In this document: positions 31,584-40,439 of the stretch, in pieces | Layout of the letters: each line of letters opens with the position of its first letter | How positions within the stretch are numbered: position 1 is the stretch's first letter | Assembly: GCA_035935235.1 (NCBI GenBank) | Contig: DASYXG010000353.1 | Span: forward strand, 1 to 41,909 | DNA: 41,909 nucleotides | Direction: 5' to 3' | Source: DATARH01 sp035935235 | GTDB lineage: Bacteria > Pseudomonadota > Alphaproteobacteria > ATCC43930 > CGMCC-115725 | The notes under the pieces: generated by a model | The model's input: only the letters and a program-made list of their open reading frames with translations | Told to the model about the DNA's origin: nothing | The model's database searches: none | Translations under genes and position numbers: made by a program

Positions 31584-34264
31584 GGTTGCGTCAACCGCTG
31601 CCACCAACCGCGACGCGGTGTTTCCGGCTTGTCGATCACCGCGTGGACGTCGATCGGCGGCGGGATGGGCTTGGGCTCGGATTTTGCGCGAGACGCGCGT
31701 GCTCGTTTGGGCGGCGCGGCGGCGGTTTCGAGTTCGGGCACGGGCTCCGGCTCCGCCGCAGGGATCTCGGCACTCTCAACCGCGGCCTCGACGATCGCCT
31801 CCGCCTCGGCGATCTCGAGTTCGGGCGGCGCCGGCGGCGGTTCCTCGGCCCTGACCGCAACCGCCGGCATCTCGGCGCCTTCGATCGCCGCCTCGACCAG
31901 CTCTTCCGCTACTTCTGCCGCGGGTTCGACCCGGATTTCGTGCGCTTGATCCTCACCCCGCGCGCCGTTCTCGCCCGGCGTACCGTCGCGATTGCGCCAG
32001 CGGCCGCCCCGGCGGCCGCGCCGGCGTCGGCGGCGTTCACCGTCGCCCTCACGCGCCTCCGGCTCGCCGCTCTCGGCCACCGCACGGCGTGGCTCCTCCA
32101 CTCGATCCGCACCGTTTTCGAAAGGCGCCTCGGCTCGGCGTGGTTCACGCCCCTCGTCGGAATGATGCTCGCGGCTTCCGTCGCCCCGGCGGCCGCGCCG
32201 GCGACGACGGCGGCGTCCGCCCCGTTCGTCATCGCGCTCACGGGGTCGGCCCCCGGTCTCGTCGGCGTGCTGCTGGACGACCACGGCGTCTTCCGCCTCG
32301 TCCACCTCGTCCTCATCGTCGGTTTCCGGGGGCGGCGGAGGCTGAAGCAGCCGCGGCGCCGGCGCTTCGCCGGCGGCGTAGGCGCGCAGCCGTTCGAGGC
32401 GGAAGTTCGGCGGGATCAGCGTGTCGTCCTGACCGACCGCGACACGCAGCCCGTAGCGCGCCTCGATCTGTGCCAGCGACTCGCGCTTTTGATTGAGGAT
32501 GTAGAGCGCGACCGTGGTCGGAACATAGATGCAGATTTCGGCGGAGCGGCCGCGCGCGCCTTCCTCCTCGATCGATCGCAACACGTAGAGCGCGGTCGAC
32601 TCGGTCGAGCGGATAAAGCCGGTGCCGCCGCAATGCGGGCAGGGCTGGGTCGAGGCCTCGGCGAGCGACGGACGCAGCCGCTGCCGCGACATCTCCATTA
32701 ATCCAAAGGGGCTGATCCGGCCGACCTGGATGCGGGCGCGGTCGTTCTTGAGCGCTTCTTTGAGCCGGCGTTCCACCGCCGCGTTATGGCGGTGCTCTTC
32801 CATGTCGATGAAGTCGATGACGATGAGCCCGGCAAGATCGCGCAGCCGCAACTGGCGGGCGATCTCATCCGCCGCTTCGAGATTGGTCTTGAGCGCGGTT
32901 TCCTCGATATTGCGCTCGCGGGTCGCGCGCCCGGAATTGACGTCGATCGCGACCAGCGCCTCAGTCTGGTTGATGACGATGTAACCGCCCGAGCGCAGTT
33001 GGGCCACCGGAGAATGGGCGGCGTCGATCTGGCTTTCGACCTGGAAACGGTGGAAGAGCCCGATCTGCGGGTCTCGGTACGGTTGAACCCGGCGCGCATG
33101 GCTCGGCGTCAGCATGCGCATGAAATCCTTGGCGGTGCGGTACCCCTCTTCACCCTCGACAATCACCTCGTCGATGTCGCGGGCGTAGAGATCGCGGATC
33201 GACCGCTTGATCAGGTTGCCTTCCTCGTGGATCAGTGCTGGCGCGGTCGATTTCAGGGTGTGGTCGCGGATCTCACTCCACAGCCGCATCAGATATTCGT
33301 AGTCCCGCTTGATCTCCGCTTTGGAGCGCTCGGCGCCGGCGGTGCGGACGATGACCCCCATGCCCTCCGGGATCTCGAGGTCTTCGAGAATCTCCTTCAG
33401 CCGTCGGCGGTCGCTGAGGCTGGTGATTTTGCGCGACACTCCGCCGCCTCGCGCCGTGTTCGGCATCAGCACGCAATAGCGCCCGGCAAGCGAGAGATAG
33501 GTGGTCAACGCGGCGCCCTTGTTGCCGCGCTCTTCCTTGGCGACCTGCACCAGCATGATCTGCCGGCGCTTGACCACTTCCTGGATTTTGTAGTGACGAT
33601 GGCGATGATCCGCGCGGCGGCGCTGTTCACCGGCCTCCTCGGCTTCGTCGTCGTCGAGCGTGTCGACCTCCTCGACCGCCGGCGCCGGTTCGGGCGCGGC
33701 CGATTCGAAGAACGGCTCGGGCGCGACCAATGCCTCGATCGGCGCCGCCATCTCAAGGTCGTTGACCTCGGCCGGGACGGGGTATTCCTCGGGCTCGGCG
33801 GCGGGCTGCAATTCCGCTTCGCCCTCGGCGTCGCTATCGCTTTCGGCGACTGGCCCCTCCGGCAGCGTCTCGGCCAGTTCGGCGATCGCCTCCTGAGCCT
33901 CTGCGGTGACCGCGGCGGTATAACCCTCGGCAGGGGCATTGCCGCTGACCCCGTCGGGCAGCTCGGAGAGCGTTTCCGCCGGCGGCGCCTCGTATTCGGT
34001 CCCTTCGCGGTCGCTGACCGGGATGCGGTAGTAGTCGGGGTGGATTTCGCTGAACGCCAGGAAGCCGTGGCGGTTGCCACCGTAGTCGATGAACGCCGCC
34101 TGAAGCGACGGCTCTACCCGGGTGACCTTGGCGAGATAGATGTTTCCTTTGACTTGCTTCTTGGTCGACGACTCGAAATCGAACTCTTCAAGCCGGTTAC
34201 CGCTGAGCACCACCACCCGAGTTTCCTCGGGATGCGCGGCGTCGATAAGCATGCGTTTTGCCAT
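31580..34264 (-). CDS. rne: Ribonuclease E
   Basis: An 894-aa endoribonuclease that initiates mRNA decay and processes rRNA. The catalytic aspartates are Asp441 (VAIDVNSGRAT) and Asp484 (VIDFIDME), and the zinc-link cysteines are Cys542/Cys545 (CPHCGG). Each is exactly 138 residues later than in E. coli RNase E (303, 346, 404, 407). The difference matches a long acidic, alanine/glutamate-rich insert (about 90-230) within the S1 domain. The C-terminal third is low-complexity: arginine runs (RRRRRRGRRG), acidic blocks and a closing DKPETPRRGWWQRLTQP, probably the degradosome scaffold. First gene of a leftward operon with the M48 and DsbA-like genes. Confidence 0.95.
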   Translation of the reverse strand: MAKRMLIDAAHPEETRVVVLSGNRLEEFDFESSTKKQVKGNIYLAKVTRVEPSLQAAFIDYGGNRHGFLAFSEIHPDYYRIPVSDREGTEYEAPPAETLSELPDGVSGNAPAEGYTAAVTAEAQEAIAELAETLPEGPVAESDSDAEGEAELQPAAEPEEYPVPAEVNDLEMAAPIEALVAPEPFFESAAPEPAPAVEEVDTLDDDEAEEAGEQRRRADHRHRHYKIQEVVKRRQIMLVQVAKEERGNKGAALTTYLSLAGRYCVLMPNTARGGGVSRKITSLSDRRRLKEILEDLEIPEGMGVIVRTAGAERSKAEIKRDYEYLMRLWSEIRDHTLKSTAPALIHEEGNLIKRSIRDLYARDIDEVIVEGEEGYRTAKDFMRMLTPSHARRVQPYRDPQIGLFHRFQVESQIDAAHSPVAQLRSGGYIVINQTEALVAIDVNSGRATRERNIEETALKTNLEAADEIARQLRLRDLAGLIVIDFIDMEEHRHNAAVERRLKEALKNDRARIQVGRISPFGLMEMSRQRLRPSLAEASTQPCPHCGGTGFIRSTESTALYVLRSIEEEGARGRSAEICIYVPTTVALYILNQKRESLAQIEARYGLRVAVGQDDTLIPPNFRLERLRAYAAGEAPAPRLLQPPPPPETDDEDEVDEAEDAVVVQQHADETGGRPRERDDERGGRRRRRRRGRRGDGSREHHSDEGREPRRAEAPFENGADRVEEPRRAVAESGEPEAREGDGERRRRRRGRRGGRWRNRDGTPGENGARGEDQAHEIRVEPAAEVAEELVEAAIEGAEMPAVAVRAEEPPPAPPELEIAEAEAIVEAAVESAEIPAAEPEPVPELETAAAPPKRARASRAKSEPKPIPPPIDVHAVIDKPETPRRGWWQRLTQP

Positions 34265-34746
34265 TCGGGCGGACTCCGGGACGCGCGGCGGCGGTCGCGG
34301 TAAAGGCGTGCCAGGGCGCAGTCCATTGTGCTGGGAGGCGTCGAGTGCCTATCGGGGCGTCGCGATAATTTGTCATTGCGTCGCGGATCGAAAGCTCGCA
34401 CCCGGCCTCGGGTTAAGTAAATTCGCATCGCCCGGTGCTGCTGCGGCAAACAACTTGCCGACGGTGCGGGGCGTGCATCCCAACGCCGCCGGACGGCGAC
34501 GCCCGGTCGGCGAAATTCGCAACGTCAAATGTAACGTTGGCGCCTCGGAACGACAATGATTTCGTCGGTCGCGGCAGTTGCAACCGCGACCGGCCATACC
34601 ATTTCGTCATCGGCGGTTGCCGATACGGGGTTGGCGTACAACCAAATCGGACTTGGAAAGAGCCGGAGCTTGGCGCATAAGGGCGCGCCGCGCTCATGGC
34701 CCGAGCGTAGCGGCCCAAAGCTCGAATCGCCGCCGCCAGATGGAGC
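34265..34746. other. 482-bp divergent intergenic region with a 9-bp inverted repeat
   Basis: The gap between rne and the PBP1A gene holds no recognisable protein. Short frames in all readings lack family features and good ribosome binding sites. A perfect 9-bp inverted repeat, CGGTCGCGG/CCGCGACCG with a 9-base spacer, lies at 34566-34592. A 6-bp one, CAACGT/ACGTTG, lies at 34520-34539. RNase E genes are often controlled through a long 5' leader, so part of this may be an rne leader; I cannot define it. No promoter placed with confidence. Confidence 0.5.
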
Positions 34747-37254
34747 GTGCAGCGTTTGCGTACGTTGATCAAGCTCGTCCGGTTCCTGTTCGTCTGCGCC
34801 GTGCTGTTGGCGATCATCGGCGGCGGGTTCGCCGGGCTGACAATCTGGTATTTCGGGCGCGACCTTCCCGACTACCAGCAGCTAGCGCGCTACCAGCCGC
34901 CGATCACCACGCGGCTGCTCGCCGGCGACGGCCGGCTCTTGGCTGAATACGCCACCGAAAAGCGTGTCTTCGTGCCGATCGGTGCGATCCCGAAGCAGGT
35001 GATCGCCGCCTTCCTTGCCGCCGAGGACAAGAATTTCTATTCGCATCACGGTTTCGATCCGATCGCGATCCTGCGCGCGGCGGTGATCGACATCAGCCAT
35101 TGGCATTCGAGCCGGCGTCCGGTCGGCGCCTCGACGATCACACAGCAGGTCGCGAAGAACATGCTGCTGACCAGCGAATTGTCGATCGAGCGCAAGATCA
35201 AGGAGGTGCTGCTCGCGACCCGCATCGACGACGCGCTGTCGAAAGACCGCATTCTCGAGCTTTACCTGAACGAGATCTACCTCGGCAGCAGCGCCTATGG
35301 CGTCGCCGCGGCGGCGCTGACCTATTTCGGCAAACCGCTCGACGACCTGACCCTCGCCGAGGCCGCGTTTCTTGCCGGGTTGCCCAAGGCGCCCAACAAC
35401 TACAATCCGCTGAGGTATCAGCAAGCGGCCCGGATACGGCGCGACTGGGTCATCGACCGCATGCTCGAGAACGGCGATGTCACAGCGGCGCAGGCGGCGG
35501 CCGCCAAGGCCGACCCAGTGACGATGCACCATCGCGGCGAGACCGACACCGTCACCGCCGCCTATTTTGCCGAAGAGGTGCGCCGCGAGCTGATCGCCCG
35601 ATTTGGCGAGAAGATGGTTTACGAAGGTGGACTTACCGTCCGCACCAGCCTGGATCCGACGCTCCAAGCCGCCGCCGACAAGGCGCTGCGCGACGGGCTC
35701 ATCGCGCATGACCGCGCCAATGGCGGCTGGCGCGGGGCGATCGACCATATCGAGCCTAACGGCGACTGGACGACCGCCCTGGCGGCGCAGCCGCTGCCGG
35801 CGGGCGCGGCCGCGGTCGGCTGGCAGCTCGCCATGGTGACCCACACCGAAGTCGACGGCGCCGCGATCGGCTTCAAAGACGGCTCGACCGGGCATATCCC
35901 GTTCGCGCAGATGCGCTGGGCGCGGCCGCTGCGCGAGGACGGCACGCTTGGCGCGTTCCCGAGGAATGCCGCCGACGTGGTCAAACCGGGCGACCTGGTG
36001 CTGGTCGAACCGCTTCCCGAACCACCGCCAGCACCCGCGAAGACCGCGAGCAACGGCAAGCCCATCGCGCCGCCGCCGCCCAGGGGGCCGCTTTTCAATC
36101 TTTGCCAAATCCCGGAGGTCTCCGGCGCGCTGGTGACGATCGACCCGCATACCGGGCGGGTATTGGCGATGACCGGCGGGTTCAGCTTTGAGATCAGCCA
36201 GTTCAACCGCGCCACCCAGGCGCATCGCCAGCCCGGCTCGGCGATCAAGCCCTTCGTCTATCTGACCGCGCTCGAACACGGGTTTACGCCTTCGACCCTG
36301 GTGGTCGATGGCCCGCTGTCGCTGAGCCAAGGCCAGGGGCTGCCGCCCTGGACCCCGGGCAATTACGAATCGGATAACTATCGCGGGCCGACGCCGCTGG
36401 CGGTCGCGTTGGCCCACTCGCTCAACACCGTCGCCGCCCGTCTGGGCGCGATCCTCGGGATGGATGCGGTCGGCGAAAATGTCGAGGCGTTCGGCGTTAT
36501 GGATCATATGCCGCGCGAATATTCGATGTCGCTGGGGGCCGGCGAGACCACGCCGCTCCGCCTCACCGCCGCTTACGCGATGCTGGTCGATGGCGGCAAG
36601 CGCCTGATCCCGACCCTGATCGACAGCGTGCAGGACCGCAACGGCGTCACCATTTTCCGCGCCGACCAGCGCACCTGCGACCAGTGCGGCAATGTCGAAT
36701 GGAGCAACCAAACGCCACCGGTCCTCGCCGATAACCGCGAGCAGATCGCCGACCCGCAATCGACCTATCAGCTGGTGCAGATGATGCAGGGCGTGGTGCA
36801 GCGTGGCACTGGCAGCAGGGTCGCGGCCGTCGGCAAGCCGATCGCCGGCAAGACCGGCACCACCAGCGATTGGCGCGATGCCTGGTTCGTCGGCTTCACC
36901 CCGAACCTCGCCGCCGGCGTCTATATCGGCTATGACGACCACGACAGCCTCGGCCGCGGCGCACAGGCGGCAGTGGTTGCCGCCCCGGTGTTTCGCGACT
37001 ACATGATCGCGGCGTTGAAGAATGCGCCGCCGACCGAGTTCCGCATCCCGTCAGGGCTGCAGATGATCCGGGTGAACCCCGACACGATGCAGCCCGCCGG
37101 CCCCGGCGAGGCTTCGGTCTATTTCGCCTACAAGCCGGGGACCTCGCCCGACAAGGACACCGACCTCGGGTTGCACGGGGTACCAGGCGAGACCGATACC
37201 TCAGCGTCGGACAACCCGCGTGAGCCGATGCGCGGCACCGGCGGTTTGTACTAG
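34747..37254 (+). CDS. mrcA: Penicillin-binding protein 1A (bifunctional)
   Basis: An 835-aa class A PBP: glycosyltransferase and transpeptidase for peptidoglycan. A short cytoplasmic start and one membrane anchor (about 10-33) precede the GT51 domain with catalytic Glu93 in AAEDKNFYSHHG and STITQQVAKN. An OB-like linker domain follows (about 320-440, with a proline-rich stretch near 418-440). The transpeptidase domain has Ser498-x-x-Lys501 (GSAIK), Ser558-x-Asn560 (SLN) and KTGT at 702-705. GTG at 34747 lies only 1 base after a GGAG, so the true start may be the TTG at 34756. prfB starts 20 bp after the stop. Confidence 0.95.
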   Translation: MQRLRTLIKLVRFLFVCAVLLAIIGGGFAGLTIWYFGRDLPDYQQLARYQPPITTRLLAGDGRLLAEYATEKRVFVPIGAIPKQVIAAFLAAEDKNFYSHHGFDPIAILRAAVIDISHWHSSRRPVGASTITQQVAKNMLLTSELSIERKIKEVLLATRIDDALSKDRILELYLNEIYLGSSAYGVAAAALTYFGKPLDDLTLAEAAFLAGLPKAPNNYNPLRYQQAARIRRDWVIDRMLENGDVTAAQAAAAKADPVTMHHRGETDTVTAAYFAEEVRRELIARFGEKMVYEGGLTVRTSLDPTLQAAADKALRDGLIAHDRANGGWRGAIDHIEPNGDWTTALAAQPLPAGAAAVGWQLAMVTHTEVDGAAIGFKDGSTGHIPFAQMRWARPLREDGTLGAFPRNAADVVKPGDLVLVEPLPEPPPAPAKTASNGKPIAPPPPRGPLFNLCQIPEVSGALVTIDPHTGRVLAMTGGFSFEISQFNRATQAHRQPGSAIKPFVYLTALEHGFTPSTLVVDGPLSLSQGQGLPPWTPGNYESDNYRGPTPLAVALAHSLNTVAARLGAILGMDAVGENVEAFGVMDHMPREYSMSLGAGETTPLRLTAAYAMLVDGGKRLIPTLIDSVQDRNGVTIFRADQRTCDQCGNVEWSNQTPPVLADNREQIADPQSTYQLVQMMQGVVQRGTGSRVAAVGKPIAGKTGTTSDWRDAWFVGFTPNLAAGVYIGYDDHDSLGRGAQAAVVAAPVFRDYMIAALKNAPPTEFRIPSGLQMIRVNPDTMQPAGPGEASVYFAYKPGTSPDKDTDLGLHGVPGETDTSASDNPREPMRGTGGLY

Positions 37255-37274
37255 ATCGATCGAAGGAATGAACC

Positions 37275-38406
37275 ATGCGTGCGGAAACCCAGACCCTCAT
37301 CGACGGCATCGAGAAATCGCTCTCCCTGCTGCGGAGGCATCTTTGACTGGGATGTCGCCACAGCGAAGCTCGATGAGCTGAACCGCCGAGCAGAGGACCC
37401 CAAGCTCTGGGACAACGCCGACGCGGCGCAAGCGCTAATGCGCGAGCGCACCCGGCTCGACCATCTCGTTGGCGGGTACCGCCGCATCGAGCAGGGGCAC
37501 AAGGACGCGATCGAGCTGATCGAACTGGCCGAGGCCGAAGGCGACGATAGCGTCGTCAAGGAAGCCGAGGCGACGCTCGAAAAGCTTCACGCCGAGGCGG
37601 CGCAGCGCGAGCTCGAAAGCCTGCTGTCGGGCGAAGCCGACGCCAACGATTGCTACCTCGAGGTTCATGCCGGCAGCGGCGGCACCGAGGCGCAGGATTG
37701 GGCCGAGATGCTGCTGCGCATGTATGTGCGCTGGGCCGAGGCGCACGGTTACAAGGTCGAATGGGTCGAGGAGAGCGCCGGCGAAGGCGCCGGCATCAAA
37801 TCGGCGACGGTTAGGGTCAACGGCGCAAACGCCTATGGCTGGCTGAAGACCGAGAGCGGCGTGCATCGCCTGGTGCGCATCTCGCCGTTTGATTCGGCGG
37901 CGCGCCGGCACACCAGCTTCGCGTCGGCCTGGGTCTATCCGGTGATCGACGACAAGATCGAGATCGAGATCGAAGACAAATATTTGCGCGTCGACACCTA
38001 CCGCTCGTCGGGCGCGGGCGGGCAGCACGTCAACAAGACCGACAGCGCGGTGCGCCTCACCTATACCGCCCCGGGTGCGGAGCCGGTCGCGGTCGCCTGC
38101 CAAAGCGAACGCTCGCAGCACCAGAACCGCGCCCAGGCCTTCGCGATGCTGCGCGCCCGGCTCTACGAGCTCGAGCTGCAGAAGCGCGAGGCGGCGACCG
38201 ACGCGATGAACGCGACCAAGACCGATATCGGCTGGGGCCACCAGATCCGGTCTTATGTGCTGCAACCGTATCAGATGGTCAAGGACTTGCGCACCGGGGT
38301 CGAGATCGGCAACGCCCCGGCGGTGCTCAATGGCGATATCGACCGCTTCCTGGCCGCCGCGCTCGCCCAGCGCATCGAAGGCGCCGACGCGATCAAGACG
38401 GCGTAA
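37275..38406 (+). CDS. prfB: Peptide chain release factor 2 (programmed +1 frameshift)
   Basis: RF2 recognises UGA and UAA stop codons and releases the finished protein. Reading starts at the ATG at 37275 (AAGGA about 7 bases upstream) and meets an in-frame TGA at 37344. A +1 shift at CTT-TGA-C moves into the frame of 37345-38406, giving 376 aa (23 before the shift, 353 after). After the shift the sequence is typical: SPF at 203-205 for stop-codon recognition and GGQ at 248-250 for hydrolysis. An ATG at 37279 in the second frame would avoid the shift but gives a meaningless N-terminus, so it should not be used. The stop TAATG overlaps the start of the next gene. Confidence 0.96.
37332..37347 (+). 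promoter_or_regulatory. prfB programmed frameshift site
   Basis: CGGAGG-CAT-CTT-TGA-C. The Shine-Dalgarno-like GGAGG lies three bases before the CTT slippery codon, followed by TGA and C. This is the same geometry as AGGGGG-TAT-CTT-TGA-C in E. coli prfB. When RF2 is scarce, termination at TGA is slow and ribosomes slip +1, so RF2 controls its own synthesis (established for the family). Confidence 0.95.
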
Positions 38407-38436
38407 TGGAATTCAAAGCAAAGCTGTGTGGTTTGA

Positions 38437-38877
38437 TTGTCACTGGCCCTCGGCGCCGGCGTTTCCGCGCATGCTGGGCCATATGTCTGTGTCGTCTCCG
38501 TGCGCCAGTTAGACAACCCCGGCGCCAAATCTTACGCATTCACCTGTCTGGAAAGCGACCATGCTTGCAGCAGTTTCGCGACGCTCGGGATTGCCGGGAA
38601 ACAGCAAATGATTACCGTCGAAGCGACGTGCAAACCCGGAAACGCCGAGCTGAGATTTTGGACGGTTCCGGAGCAGGAGGATTTGTTCGTCAACAACTGG
38701 CCGAGTTTGTACGTCGCCACCGGTGTGTCCGGCACCGTGCGAGAACAACTCGCACTGACTGCCCCTTCGGAAAAGGCCGGGGACGTTCAGGGATCGCTGC
38801 GGCGGCTGGTGTTCCGGGTACCGACCCCGCCGCTGGCGACTATCGAGGTCGAAATAACACCGAAGCAGGCGGACTAG
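38437..38877 (+). CDS. Small exported protein of unknown function, signal peptide split by a frameshift
   Basis: The body of the protein reads from a TTG at 38437 (146 aa): SLALGAGVSAHA, a probable cleavage site, then a cysteine-containing mature domain (YVCVVS, FTCLESDHACSS, EATCKPGNAELRFW) of about 130 residues that I do not recognise. A TGA stands directly before the TTG. In the other frame an ATG at 38406, overlapping the prfB stop as TAATG, encodes MEFKAKLCGLI. Joined across one base near 38436, the two give a textbook signal peptide. So either a one-base insertion (real or from sequencing) split the gene, or translation starts at TTG with a shortened signal. Predicted periplasmic. Confidence 0.6.
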   Translation: MSLALGAGVSAHAGPYVCVVSVRQLDNPGAKSYAFTCLESDHACSSFATLGIAGKQQMITVEATCKPGNAELRFWTVPEQEDLFVNNWPSLYVATGVSGTVREQLALTAPSEKAGDVQGSLRRLVFRVPTPPLATIEVEITPKQAD

Positions 38878-38878
38878 G

Positions 38879-40210
38879 CTACTCCGCCGCGACCGCTTGG
38901 GCCGGAACCAGCGCGGCGCGCAGACGCCAGAACACCGCGGCGACGGCGAGCGTCAGAACGCCGGTCAGCAGGAAGAGCTGCGGTACGCTGACCCCCACAG
39001 CGACGAGACCGATCACCACCATCGAAGACAGCACCATGGCCGCGGCGTTGACGACATTGTTGGCGCCGATCGCGCGAGCGCGGCGGTGCTCGTCGCCGGC
39101 GGTCTGTAAGAGCGCGTAAAGCGGCAGGATGAAAACGCCGCCCGAGGCGGCGATGCCGAACAGGGCGACAAGGACCACCCAGCTCGCCGGGTGGCCGAGG
39201 AACCCGCCGACGGTCAGCAGTGTGCCGGTATAGGGGCCGCCGCCCGGGCTCGCCGCCCACAGCAACATCGAGAACAGGGCGATGCCGAGCCCGGCCCAGG
39301 GCACAACTTTGGCGCTGATCCGGCCCTTGAGGATGCGGTTGCCGAGCAGCGAGCCGCAGCCGACCCCGACCGAGAACACGGTGAGAAATAGGGTCACCAC
39401 CGCCTCTTCGCTGTTCAGGTAAAGATGCACATAGGTCGGAAATTGCGACAGGTAGGTCGCGCCGACCAGCCAGAACCACGAGATGCCGAGGATCGCGCGC
39501 CAGCGCACCCGCTCGCGCCTTGCATCGGCGACGAGCTGCACGGTCGCGGCGACGAAATTGAGGCTGACCCGGGGGCGCGCCACGCCCGGCGCCGTCGCCG
39601 GGATCGAGCGGCTGAGGAGCCACGCGGCGAGCGCGATCAGCACGATCAGCGCGGCGACGATCTTGGTGCCGTGCTGGCTGGCGATCAGCATGCCGGCGAT
39701 GGTGCCGAAGAGAATCGCGAGGAACGTCCCGGCCTCGACCAGCGCGTTGCCGAGCAAAAGGTCGTTGAGCCCCACGAGATCGGGGATAATCCCGTATTTG
39801 AGCGGGCCGAAAAACGTCGCCTCGATGCCCATCACGAAAAGCAGCGCGAGCAGCGAAACCGGGCTAGCGCAGAGCTCGCCGGCGGCGGCGAACAGCATCA
39901 CCGCAACCTCGCTGAACTTGATGATGCGGATGAGCCGCGCCTTGTCGAGCGCGTCGGCGAGCTCGCCGGCGGTCGCCGAGAAGAGGAAGAACGGCAGGAT
40001 GAAAAGCCCGCCGGCGAGCGGGATGAGGATGCCCGCCGACATGCCCTCGGCCATCTCCGGCCGGTAGGCCAGCATCAGCACCAGCGCGTTTTTCAGCGCG
40101 TTGTCGTTGAAGGCCGAGAGAAACTGCGTCACGAACAGCGGCCCAAAGCGGCGCGAGCTGAGAAGCGCCCATGCCCCGCTTCGCCCGTTCTCCGCCGTCG
40201 CGCCGCGCAT
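38879..40210 (-). CDS. MFS transporter, LplT-like (lysophospholipid flippase family)
   Basis: A 443-aa membrane protein with about 12 hydrophobic segments. FVTQFLSAFNDNALKNAL at the N-terminus, GIEATFFGPLKYGIIPDL and GNALVEAGTFLAILFGTIAG are characteristic of the LplT group, which moves lysophospholipids across the inner membrane for re-acylation. The acyltransferase partner (Aas-like) that often accompanies it is not visible here. It ends 1 bp from the stop of the small exported protein gene (convergent) and diverges from cysS across the repeat region. Confidence 0.88.
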   Translation of the reverse strand: MRGATAENGRSGAWALLSSRRFGPLFVTQFLSAFNDNALKNALVLMLAYRPEMAEGMSAGILIPLAGGLFILPFFLFSATAGELADALDKARLIRIIKFSEVAVMLFAAAGELCASPVSLLALLFVMGIEATFFGPLKYGIIPDLVGLNDLLLGNALVEAGTFLAILFGTIAGMLIASQHGTKIVAALIVLIALAAWLLSRSIPATAPGVARPRVSLNFVAATVQLVADARRERVRWRAILGISWFWLVGATYLSQFPTYVHLYLNSEEAVVTLFLTVFSVGVGCGSLLGNRILKGRISAKVVPWAGLGIALFSMLLWAASPGGGPYTGTLLTVGGFLGHPASWVVLVALFGIAASGGVFILPLYALLQTAGDEHRRARAIGANNVVNAAAMVLSSMVVIGLVAVGVSVPQLFLLTGVLTLAVAAVFWRLRAALVPAQAVAAE

Positions 40211-40246
40211 CGCGCCTATCTCGCATAGTCGCTGGAGTTAGGCGAG

Positions 40247-40376
40247 TGCGTCCTTCGAGGCCTCGCTGACGCGAGGCGCCTCAGGATGAGGACGGTTTGG
40301 GGAATGCGATCAAGAATATCCCTCATCCTGAGGTGTGACCGCTGGGCTTGACCTGGCGGGAGCCTCGAAGGACGCA
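40247..40376. repeat. Pair of inverted palindromic repeats between LplT-like gene and cysS
   Basis: A 130-bp element. The outer arms TGCGTCCTTCGAGGC (40247-40261) and GCCTCGAAGGACGCA (40362-40376) are exact inverted copies (15 bp). The inner arms CCTCAGGATGAGG (40279-40291) and CCTCATCCTGAGG (40321-40333) are exact over 13 bp. The left half also has its own hairpin GCCTCGC-TGAC-GCGAGGC (40260-40277). Two half-elements face each other around about 29 bp of unique DNA. Sequences of this type are dispersed in many alphaproteobacterial genomes. The right half lacks the clean internal hairpin, so the halves have diverged in the middle. Confidence 0.85.
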
Positions 40377-40439
40377 ACACCGTCTTGCAGCGCTGTAGGC
40401 GTGACCACGGCGGCGCAATCTGCTACCGAGGCGCCCACC

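Noticed and set aside
38406..39119. 237-aa open frame from the ATG overlapping the prfB stop
   Set aside because: Only its first 11 or so residues look real; the rest is arginine-rich shadow of the exported protein and LplT-like genes.
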